Assembly: GCF_905372525.1 (NCBI RefSeq)
Contig: NZ_CAJPPN010000030.1
Span: forward strand, 1 to 27,555
Direction: 5' to 3'
DNA: 27,555 nucleotides
Source of the DNA: an uncultured Porphyromonas sp.
GTDB taxonomy: Bacteria > Bacteroidota > Bacteroidia > Bacteroidales > Porphyromonadaceae
Position 1 is the stretch's first letter; every line of letters starts with the position of its first letter. The position numbers and the translations under genes were made by a program. The notes under the pieces are model-generated. The model made no database searches, was not told the origin of the DNA, and saw nothing but the letters and a program-made list of their open reading frames with translations. This document shows positions 1-6,962 of the stretch, piece after piece.

Positions 1-51
1 GGGCAAGAGAAGGCCCCCAACCCCTCTACAGCCCTTATAGCTAAAGGGGAA

Positions 52-143
52 AAACGCTCATACCGAGAGCGTAGAGACGCTCTCGGTATGAACGCCTCCG
101 TCACCTATGTAAGGTGACGGAGGCGTTCTTTATAGGAGCGTTT
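52..143. terminator. Branched inverted repeats, probable bidirectional terminator
   Basis: Two perfect hairpins lie side by side. The first is a 13-bp stem (59-71 with 78-90, loop TAGAGA). The second is a 16-bp stem (91-106 with 112-127, loop ATGTA). A flanking pair AAACGCTC (52-59) and GAGCGTTT (136-143) can close both into a three-way junction. On the plus strand the second hairpin is followed by CTTTATA; on the minus strand the first hairpin is followed by AGCGTTTTTC, a usable U-run. A bidirectional terminator is the simplest reading, but the enclosing third stem is more than a terminator needs. Confidence 0.55.
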
Positions 144-302
144 GAGCGCTCTCACTAAGGGCGGAGTGGCACCCTCGGGGAGAGCCTCCCGAGCCCCCTA
201 TAACGAGCTCGGGGGACTCGCCCTCGGTTTCCCCTATCTGCCTCCTAACTATTCGGCTGTTGCCCCTTACCTTGTCCTCACCTAATTCCCCCCTATTATT
301 GT

Positions 303-325
303 TATCTTTGCTAGAGTAACGACTA
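303..325 (+). promoter_or_regulatory. Candidate promoter of the ansA cluster (TATCTTTG)
   Basis: TATCTTTG at 303-310 matches the Bacteroidota -7 consensus TAnnTTTG exactly. No TTG stands at the expected -33 spacing. GTAACGACTA follows at 316-325, where transcription would begin. The same arrangement recurs before the outer-membrane barrel gene (6905-6928). The start codon of ansA is 84 bases further on. Confidence 0.5.
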
Positions 326-393
326 CATTAGGGCGTGGTATCTGTCGTGGCGGATCACACACGCTCCCCAAACGCGCTAACGACACTACAGGT

Positions 394-1476
394 ATGGCTG
401 AGAATCGTGTATCTATCCTCCTGGTCTACACAGGCGGTACCATCGGTATGGTAGAGAACCCCTCTACGGGGGTGCTTGAGCCCTTTGACTTCAACTACCT
501 CAAGGATAACGTCCCCGAGCTACGTCGCCTGGGGTGCGACATCTCCATCGTAGAGTTTAACCCTCCCCTAGACTCCTCTGCCATCACCCCCGAGGACTGG
601 GTGCGACTGGCCTCGATCATCGAGGAGAACTATCACCGCTACGACGGCTTCGTGATCCTGCACGGCACCGACACGATGGCCTATACCGCCTCGGCACTCA
701 GCTTCGTCTTCGAGGGGCTAGACAAGCCCATCGTCTTCACGGGCTCTCAGCTCCCTGTCGGGAGGCTCCGTACGGACGGCAAGGAGAACCTAATCACAGC
801 CATCGAGATCGCAGCAGCACGGGATGAGCGGGGGCGGCCTCGGGTACCGGAGGTCTCCCTCTTCTTCGAGAACTACCTGATGCGGGGCAATCGAACGAGC
901 AAGATCAGTGCTGACCAGTTCAGCGCCTTCGAGTCGTTCAACTATCCCCACCTCGCCTACGCTGGTATCGACATCCGTTACCACGAGAGATCGATCTCCC
1001 GCAGCGAAGGGATCCCCCTGGCAGTGAACAAAACCTTCGACCCACATGTAGCCATACTGAAGCTCTTCCCCGGTATCACCCGTGAGGTCGTAGAGGCCAT
1101 ACTCGGCATCCCGACGCTCAAGGGAGTCGTACTAGAGACCTTCGGCAGTGGGAATGCCCCGATGACCCCATGGTTCCTAGAGGCCCTGCGTAAGGCGGTC
1201 GCCCGGGACATCGTGATCGTCAATGTCACTCAGTGCGTCACGGGCTACGTGGAGATGCAACGCTACGAGACAGGACTCCTACTGCAGGAGATCGGGCTCA
1301 TCAGCGGTCGGGACTGCACCACCGAGTCAGCGCTAACTAAGCTGATGTACCTCCTAGGCCGTGGCTACAGCACCGAGGAGGTCAAGCGGCAGATGGGGCA
1401 CTCACTACGTGGGGAGCTGACCCTAGAGCCGAGCGACGAAGCTGGGAGTAGAGTACCCCTGATATATAGACATTAG
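394..1476 (+). CDS. ansA: Type I L-asparaginase
   Basis: Probably hydrolyses L-asparagine to aspartate and ammonia in the cytoplasm. The 360-residue product is close to the usual size of the bacterial type I enzyme. It carries both family signatures: TGGTIGM near residues 14-20, which contains the first catalytic threonine, and HGTDTMAYTASAL near residue 90, which contains the second Thr-Asp pair. DGKENL near residue 128 supplies the expected lysine. There is no signal peptide, which fits type I rather than the periplasmic type II. It is the first gene of a same-strand run with yycJ, the cobalamin adenosyltransferase and rpoN, separated by only 27, 36 and 39 bases, so co-transcription is likely. 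The ATG at 394 places the TGGTIG motif at the normal distance from the N terminus. Confidence 0.95.
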   Translation: MAENRVSILLVYTGGTIGMVENPSTGVLEPFDFNYLKDNVPELRRLGCDISIVEFNPPLDSSAITPEDWVRLASIIEENYHRYDGFVILHGTDTMAYTASALSFVFEGLDKPIVFTGSQLPVGRLRTDGKENLITAIEIAAARDERGRPRVPEVSLFFENYLMRGNRTSKISADQFSAFESFNYPHLAYAGIDIRYHERSISRSEGIPLAVNKTFDPHVAILKLFPGITREVVEAILGIPTLKGVVLETFGSGNAPMTPWFLEALRKAVARDIVIVNVTQCVTGYVEMQRYETGLLLQEIGLISGRDCTTESALTKLMYLLGRGYSTEEVKRQMGHSLRGELTLEPSDEAGSRVPLIYRH

Positions 1477-1487
1477 TAAACGGATAT

Positions 1488-1493
1488 AAGGAG
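1488..1493 (+). promoter_or_regulatory. Ribosome binding site supporting the GTG start of yycJ
   Basis: AAGGAG lies 10 bases before a GTG at 1504. A Shine-Dalgarno match is unusual in this window, where most starts have A-rich leaders. With the GTG start the protein begins MIRFMSLASGSSGN, the usual N-terminal form of the family. Starting at the in-frame ATG (1516) would remove the first beta strand. Confidence 0.5.
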
Positions 1494-1503
1494 AGAGAAG
1501 GCC

Positions 1504-2313
1504 GTGATAAGATTTATGAGCTTGGCCAGTGGGAGCAGTGGGAACTGCTACTACCTAGGCGACGAGGAAGGGGGACTACTGATAGACGCAGGTATCCCCA
1601 TCCGCACCATCACCAAGACGCTCAAGGCCGAGGGCATCACCCTCGACAGTGGACACATCCAGGGTACAATAGTGACTCATGACCATGCCGATCATATACG
1701 TACGATCGGTGTCATCGGTGGGGTCTACCACCTCCCCGTCTATGCCACGGCTCCTGTCCATCGCAGTATCAGCACCAGTCGCTTCGTCCTAGACCCGATA
1801 GGCGCATCACGTAGGGACATCGAGACGTTCACCCCCTTTGAGGTAGCGGGCTTCACCATCGAGGCCTTCCCCGTACCGCATGATAGTGCGGAGAATGTCG
1901 GGTATCATATCACCAAGGGGGACTTCGCCTTCACCCTAGCGACAGATGTCGGACACCCGACCGAGCACATCGAGGAGTATATCAGCCGTGCCACCCACGT
2001 CGTGCTGGAGGCGAACTACGACCGAGAGATGCTCCGCACGGGGAGCTACCCCGACTTCCTGAAGGAGCGGGTCTCCAGCCCCCTCGGCCACCTCTCCAAC
2101 GACGAGGCTGCCGAGCTCCTCGCCCGTACCTACCACCCGGGGATGAAGAACGTATGGCTCTGCCACCTCAGCAAGGACAATAACCACCCCGACCTGTGCT
2201 GGAAGAGCATCGAGGCTCGCCTCTTCGCCGAGGGTATCCGTGTGGGGAAGGACCTCAGCCTGACCGCCCTCCGACGTACCACCGCCTCCCCCATGTACCT
2301 CCTAGAGCCCTAG
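1504..2313 (+). CDS. yycJ: YycJ/WalJ-like metallo-beta-lactamase-fold hydrolase
   Basis: A 269-residue metallo-beta-lactamase-fold protein. The metal-binding THDHADH motif sits at residues 58-64 (His59, His61, Asp63, His64). The opening SLASGSSGN, the later PVPHDSAENVGY and the ATDVGH segment match the YycJ/WalJ group, probable dinuclear-metal nucleases or phosphodiesterases. In Firmicutes WalJ is linked to the WalRK cell-wall system and to coordinating replication with division, but no walRK genes are seen here, so that role should not be carried over. The start is GTG. It is the second gene of the ansA-rpoN run. The family call is firm; the substrate is unknown. Confidence 0.88.
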   Translation: MIRFMSLASGSSGNCYYLGDEEGGLLIDAGIPIRTITKTLKAEGITLDSGHIQGTIVTHDHADHIRTIGVIGGVYHLPVYATAPVHRSISTSRFVLDPIGASRRDIETFTPFEVAGFTIEAFPVPHDSAENVGYHITKGDFAFTLATDVGHPTEHIEEYISRATHVVLEANYDREMLRTGSYPDFLKERVSSPLGHLSNDEAAELLARTYHPGMKNVWLCHLSKDNNHPDLCWKSIEARLFAEGIRVGKDLSLTALRRTTASPMYLLEP

Positions 2314-2349
2314 GAGCGCCCCACTCACCTACCAACAGCAACGATCACT

Positions 2350-2925
2350 ATGGATACAGAGAAGTCCAAACTCTACACCAAGGGAGGCGACAAGGGTCGC
2401 ACCTCTCTGGTCGGGGGACAGCGTGTCCCCAAGTACGACATCCGCCTAGAGTGCTACGGCACGGTGGATGAGCTCAACTCATTCGTCGGTGTCCTGCTGG
2501 CTCATCAGCTGGAGGAGCCCGATGAGCAGTTCCTCTACTGGCTCCAGCACAAGCTCTTCTCCGTCGGGGGCTACCTCGCCACCGATACGACCCAGGACGA
2601 GCTCCATGCCGTCACTGCCGTCACAGAGCGCGCCGTGGCCAAGATAGAGCGGGAGATAGACCGCCTGGATGGGATGGTGCCACCGCTGAAGGCCTTCATC
2701 CTCCCCTCGGGCGGTGCGATCACAGCAGCAGCGCACGTCTGTCGTACTGTCTGTCGTAGAGCCGAGCGAGTCATCTACCGGCTCAACAGTGAGACTCCAC
2801 TAGAGCCCAATGTCCTACGCTTCATGAACCGCCTCAGCGACTACTTCTTCGCCCTAGCCCGCAAGGAAGTCCTGCGCATACACGGTCAGGAGGTCGTCTG
2901 GACATACGACCACAACGACGACTAG
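2350..2925 (+). CDS. PduO-type cob(I)alamin adenosyltransferase
   Basis: Transfers adenosyl from ATP to cob(I)alamin, forming adenosylcobalamin in the cytoplasm. The 191-residue length is typical for the PduO/MMAB type. The N-terminal ATP-binding segment LYTKGGDKGRTSLVGG lies at about residues 8-23, followed by YGTVDELNSFVG. The C-terminal helix carries FILPSGG and the CRTVCRRAER motif, whose arginines bind ATP and close the active site. No cobalamin biosynthesis or B12-dependent enzyme is seen nearby. It therefore probably serves enzymes encoded elsewhere, such as methylmalonyl-CoA mutase or ribonucleotide reductase; that is inference. It sits 36 bases after yycJ and 39 bases before rpoN. 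Confidence 0.93.
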   Translation: MDTEKSKLYTKGGDKGRTSLVGGQRVPKYDIRLECYGTVDELNSFVGVLLAHQLEEPDEQFLYWLQHKLFSVGGYLATDTTQDELHAVTAVTERAVAKIEREIDRLDGMVPPLKAFILPSGGAITAAAHVCRTVCRRAERVIYRLNSETPLEPNVLRFMNRLSDYFFALARKEVLRIHGQEVVWTYDHNDD

Positions 2926-2964
2926 CCCCATCCCCGAGACAGACGCCCCGAGATAGACGACTAG

Positions 2965-4437
2965 ATGAGCAAGCTCACACAGCAGCAGAAGACCGAGCAG
3001 AGCTTCTCCCTCACCCCCGCACAGATCCAAGCTATCAAGATGCTGGAGCTCACGGGGCTCGAGCTAGAGGCTCGTATAGAGCACGAACTAGAGGAGAACC
3101 CCGCCCTAGAGGAGAACTACGACGAGGCCTCCACCAGCGAAGATTCCCCCGAGGAGCACGAGGACGGCTCGAGCGACCAAGACTGGGAGCTAGGAGAGTA
3201 TGCCAGCGAGGACGACATCCCCGACTACAAGCTCCGGGAGCTACAGGAGCGTCAGTCCTTCCGTGAGGAGATCCCCTTCGCCGCCGGTGCGCCTTCGCTT
3301 GACGAACTCCTACTGAGCCAGCTCGAGCTAGCTACCCCACTGACCGATCGGACGCGTGAGGTAGCACGCTACATCATAGGCAATATCAGCGAGGATGGCT
3401 ACCTCACCCGTACGGTGGAGGAGATACAGGATGACTTGCTCTTCAAGGCGGGTCTTGACGTCACCGCCACGGAGCTCACCCACTTGATCGAGCTGATCAA
3501 GACCCTTGACCCCGCAGGCGTCGGAGCACGAGACCTACAGGAGGCTCTCCTACTGCAGATCAAGCGACTCCCAGCTGGAGAGCTACGCCAGCGGGCAGAG
3601 CTCGTCCTAGGGCAGCACTACGAGGACTTCGTGAACAAGCGCTTCGACAAGCTCCGCTCCGCCCTATCCATTGACGAGACCCAGCTCGCCGAGCTCTACG
3701 ACTATATCAGCCACCTCAACCCCAAGCCTGGCAATGGGCTCAGCGACGGAGCAGAGGGACGTCTAGCACACTTCACCCCCGACTTCATCGTCACCGAGCG
3801 TGGGGGTGAACTCCTCATCTTCCTGACCGAGGAGCGTGAGATACCCGCCCTGCGCCTTAGCCCTACCTACCTCAGGATGCTGGAGGAGAACAAGGTTCGG
3901 GCTAAGGAGAGCCGTCAGAGTCGTGAGGCTATGACCTTCCTCAAGCACAAGGTCGAGCAGGCACGGTGGTTCATCGATGCCCTCCAGCAGCGCCAGCATA
4001 CCCTCCGCACGACCATGGCAGCCATTGTCGCCCATCAGCGAGCCTTCTTCCTCTCGGGGGAGGTCTCGGATCTGCGCCCGATGATCCTCCGGGATATAGC
4101 CGAGGCGACAGGGCTCGACATCAGTACCATCTCCCGAGTGAGCAACAGCAAGTCTGTACAGACAGACTTCGGGGTCTATATGCTCAAGTACTTCTTCGGC
4201 GAAGGGATGCTCAACGACGAGGGGGAGAGCATCTCCACTCGAGAGATCAAGAAGGTACTCACCGAGCTCATCGAGGGCGAGGACAAGCGTGCCCCCTACT
4301 CCGATGAGCGACTGACCGAGCTCCTCAGTGAGCGGGGCTACCCGATCGCCCGCCGTACAGTAGCCAAGTATCGGGAGCAGCTCCACCTACCTGTGGCTCG
4401 TCTGCGCAGAGCGCTCCCCAGCCAGACGAAGGGTTAG
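2965..4437 (+). CDS. rpoN: RNA polymerase sigma-54 factor RpoN
   Basis: Alternative sigma factor that directs RNA polymerase to -24/-12 promoters and needs an AAA+ enhancer-binding activator. At 490 residues it is full length. Region I is the Gln/Leu-rich N terminus (about 5-50), ending in ELEENPALEE. Region II is acidic (about 51-85). The core-binding domain follows. The HTH region contains SVSNSKSVQTDFG-like residues (TISRVSNSKSVQTDFGVY). The RpoN box ARRTVAKYRE is at 462-471 near the C terminus. No activator is encoded in the window, and no convincing -24/-12 site was found upstream of any gene here. Last gene of the four-gene run; no strong terminator follows it in 4438-4637, which holds nothing else recognisable. 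Confidence 0.96.
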   Translation: MSKLTQQQKTEQSFSLTPAQIQAIKMLELTGLELEARIEHELEENPALEENYDEASTSEDSPEEHEDGSSDQDWELGEYASEDDIPDYKLRELQERQSFREEIPFAAGAPSLDELLLSQLELATPLTDRTREVARYIIGNISEDGYLTRTVEEIQDDLLFKAGLDVTATELTHLIELIKTLDPAGVGARDLQEALLLQIKRLPAGELRQRAELVLGQHYEDFVNKRFDKLRSALSIDETQLAELYDYISHLNPKPGNGLSDGAEGRLAHFTPDFIVTERGGELLIFLTEEREIPALRLSPTYLRMLEENKVRAKESRQSREAMTFLKHKVEQARWFIDALQQRQHTLRTTMAAIVAHQRAFFLSGEVSDLRPMILRDIAEATGLDISTISRVSNSKSVQTDFGVYMLKYFFGEGMLNDEGESISTREIKKVLTELIEGEDKRAPYSDERLTELLSERGYPIARRTVAKYREQLHLPVARLRRALPSQTKG

Positions 4438-4637
4438 GCGAGCGAGTACTGCCACCCCAGCATCTTATCCTCCCCTCGTATGCCCCGAACGCACGCCCAC
4501 ATGCCCCTCATACATGACCGATACACATTAGTCGCACTCACATCACGAAGCATCCCTCTCCCACCCTCCTCATCAGAGGTGGACACAGAGCGGGACGCTC
4601 CCTAATCATCCCTATACTTAATCCACTCCCTATCATT

Positions 4638-6725
4638 ATGAAGCAAGCTTGGCTACGCATTCCCCTGCTCCTGCTCACCCTGCTCCTCCCATCCGTGGGG
4701 CTAAGAGCACAGGACAATAGCGACGTCCCCATCAACCCCAAGCCCTTTGTCATCCCAGAGCTCACCTCCTGGACAGGAGGGCGGGGTACCTATCGCCCTA
4801 CCCGTATCGTCCTCGGCTCCTCCAGCCGTGAGGTGAAGGCTGTAGCCGAAGAGCTGGCGAAGGACTACGCAGAGATGTTTGGGCGCAAGATCCAGATCGG
4901 CAAGGAGCCTCGCAACAAAGGTGACCTCCTCCTACGCCTCGTCAAGTCCTCGGAGGATAAGCACAACCTAGGTAAGGAGGGCTATCGCCTAATGGTCGGC
5001 GAGGACGCTGTCCTAGAGGCCACTCATACCCAAGGCCTCTACTGGGGTACACGTACCCTCCTCCAGCTCTCCGAGCAGGATGAAGACCAGATGATCCCCT
5101 GCGGGACGACCATCGACAAGCCTCAGTATGCCCTACGTGGACTGATGCTGGACGTAGGTCGTAAGTACATCCCGATGGACTACCTACAGCGACTCATCCG
5201 AGTACTCGCATACTACAAGATGAACACCCTGCAGCTTCACCTGAATGACAATGGCTTCAAGGTCTACTTCGGCAACGACTGGGCGAAGACCTCCGCGGCC
5301 TTCCGCCTAGAGAGCACCACCTTCCCTGGCCTTGCCCCTAAGGGTGCTTCGTACTCCAAGGCTGAGTTCATCGACCTACAGAAGCAGGCCGAGCGTATCT
5401 TCGTGGACATCATCCCCGAGATCGACATCCCAGCCCATACACTTGCCTTCACCCACTATCGTCCTGAGCTGGCAAGCAAGGAGCATGGTGCCGATCACCT
5501 CGACATCTTCAAGGAAGAGACCTACACCTTCATCGATGCCCTACTCAAGGAGTACCTAGGAGGGAAGAACCCCGTCTTCCGTAGCAAGCATATCAACATC
5601 GGTACGGACGAGTACAGCAATGCCACAGAAGAGCTCCGTGAGAAGTTCCGCTACTTCACCGACCGCTATATCCGCTATGTAGAGAGCTTCGGCAAGCAGG
5701 CCTATCTATGGGGAGCACTCCGCCATGCCTATGGCAAGACCCCTGTCAAGCTCGACCAAGCTGTCGTACTCACTTGGTCACGAGACTTCGTAGACCCCAT
5801 CGCCACTAAGGAGGCAGGGGCAAAGCTCGTCAGCACACCCGACTCCTACACCTACATCGTACCTGCTGCAGGCTACTATCAGGACTACCTCGACACCCGC
5901 TACCTACACGCCAAGTGGACGCCTGCTGTCGTGAGCTCCGCTGTCACTCTGCCCGAGGGCGATCCTGCACTGCTCGGTGGGATGTTCTCCGTATGGAACG
6001 ACCACTACGGCAACGGGATCTCTGTCAAGGATATTCACCATCGCATCATGCCTGCCCTACACTACATGGCACTCAAGATGTGGACGGGCTCTGGCACGAG
6101 CATCCCCTACGAGGAGATGGAGCAGCGCCGTCTGGTGCTTAGCGAAGCCCCAGGTGTGAACGAGCTCGCCCGATGGCAAGGTGGCCAGCGAGAGGTACTG
6201 CACCGCTCCAGCCTACCCTCGGGCAGTGGACACCTCGGTGAGGCTGTCCCCGAGATCGGCTATGACTACAGCGTCACCTTCACCATCGACGCACGTGAGG
6301 AAGCTCGGGGGACGGTACTCCTTCGCTCACGCAACGCTACCTTCTACCTCGCCGACCCTCGTCACGGACGACTAGGCTTCGCTCGTGATGGCTACCTCGA
6401 CACCTTCGACTACACCCTCCCCAAGGAGGGCAAGGTCACCATCTCCATCGAGGGCGACAATAACAGCCTCACCCTCTACGTGGATGGCAAGCGTCGGGAG
6501 CACCTCAGCCGAATGCTCCTCTATGCCGAGACTCCTGATGCTGATGCCCTTCGCCTAGACAAGCTGTACGAGTCCCCCGATCGCTTCGAGCCCATTGTCT
6601 ATCGCTCACGCACTAGGGGGCGTATGTTCTACATGCGTACGCTGGTCTTCCCTCTTGACGAGGTAGGTACCTTCCGCAGTAGTATCACCGATCTAAGGGT
6701 GCACAACTACAAGCTACATAAGTAG
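4638..6725 (+). CDS. Exported GH20 beta-N-acetylhexosaminidase with C-terminal lectin-like domain
   Basis: Probable glycoside hydrolase of family 20, releasing terminal N-acetylhexosamine from glycans by substrate-assisted catalysis. A signal peptide occupies residues 1-24 (hydrophobic run, then LRAQ). Residues about 35-165 form the small N-terminal GH20b domain; the barrel follows from GLMLDVGRKYIPMDYL (168-183) and QLHLNDN (199-205). The catalytic Asp-Glu pair is in HINIGTDEY (Asp324, Glu325). EIDIPAHT (261-268) is another barrel signature. From about 535 to 695 a beta-rich segment with LYVDGKRREHL resembles a LamG/concanavalin-like module. The usual H-x-G-G-D-E motif has Thr before Asp, so subgroup and exact substrate are uncertain. 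It stands alone, with a strong terminator 32 bases downstream. Confidence 0.88.
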   Translation: MKQAWLRIPLLLLTLLLPSVGLRAQDNSDVPINPKPFVIPELTSWTGGRGTYRPTRIVLGSSSREVKAVAEELAKDYAEMFGRKIQIGKEPRNKGDLLLRLVKSSEDKHNLGKEGYRLMVGEDAVLEATHTQGLYWGTRTLLQLSEQDEDQMIPCGTTIDKPQYALRGLMLDVGRKYIPMDYLQRLIRVLAYYKMNTLQLHLNDNGFKVYFGNDWAKTSAAFRLESTTFPGLAPKGASYSKAEFIDLQKQAERIFVDIIPEIDIPAHTLAFTHYRPELASKEHGADHLDIFKEETYTFIDALLKEYLGGKNPVFRSKHINIGTDEYSNATEELREKFRYFTDRYIRYVESFGKQAYLWGALRHAYGKTPVKLDQAVVLTWSRDFVDPIATKEAGAKLVSTPDSYTYIVPAAGYYQDYLDTRYLHAKWTPAVVSSAVTLPEGDPALLGGMFSVWNDHYGNGISVKDIHHRIMPALHYMALKMWTGSGTSIPYEEMEQRRLVLSEAPGVNELARWQGGQREVLHRSSLPSGSGHLGEAVPEIGYDYSVTFTIDAREEARGTVLLRSRNATFYLADPRHGRLGFARDGYLDTFDYTLPKEGKVTISIEGDNNSLTLYVDGKRREHLSRMLLYAETPDADALRLDKLYESPDRFEPIVYRSRTRGRMFYMRTLVFPLDEVGTFRSSITDLRVHNYKLHK

Positions 6726-6756
6726 CACGGGGCATCGACACCCCGCCTATTTCGCC

Positions 6757-6817
6757 AAGCCCCATTCCTCACCCCCCAGAGACGCTCAGCGTCTTGGGAA
6801 GATGAGGGATGGGGCTT
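6757..6817 (+). terminator. Terminator of the GH20 gene
   Basis: A 15-bp stem (6757-6771 with 6803-6817, one G·U pair) encloses a loop that itself contains ACGCT/AGCGT. It is followed by GCCTACTTTCG. A smaller CGGGG/CCCCG hairpin precedes it at 6728-6745. Confidence 0.7.
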
Positions 6818-6904
6818 GCCTACTTTCGTCCCCCCCGAGGTGGGTAGTAGTGGGGGGATGAGTAGAAGATCTCGCTGTGGGAGGGCTATTTGGATAATTC
6901 TTTC

Positions 6905-6928
6905 GATCTTTGTGCTAGGTAACGACTA
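6905..6928 (+). promoter_or_regulatory. Candidate promoter of the outer-membrane barrel gene
   Basis: GATCTTTG (6905-6912) is one base from TAnnTTTG. GTAACGACTA follows at 6919-6928 and is identical, at nearly the same distance, to the sequence after the ansA -7 element (316-325). The start codon is 35 bases downstream. No well-spaced -33 TTG is present. Confidence 0.45.
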
Positions 6929-6962
6929 GTACATACCTCCTACACTATATATTACGACACAC

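Larger units (their letters stand above)
1..393. other. Intergenic region rich in inverted repeats
   Basis: No convincing gene is visible here. The first 230 bases are dense in GC-rich inverted repeats: the branched set at 52-143 (listed separately), an outer pair GCCCTTA (31-37) with TAAGGGC (156-162), and a CTCGGG/CCCGAG hairpin near 173-192. The right part (240-393) is less structured and holds the probable promoter of the asparaginase cluster. The left end may include the terminator of a gene lying outside the window. Confidence 0.6.

Noticed and set aside
3763..4386. Long open frame (207 codons) on the minus strand inside rpoN
   Set aside because: It is antisense to a clear sigma-54 gene with intact motifs; the frame is kept open by GC-rich codon bias and its translation shows no recognisable domain.
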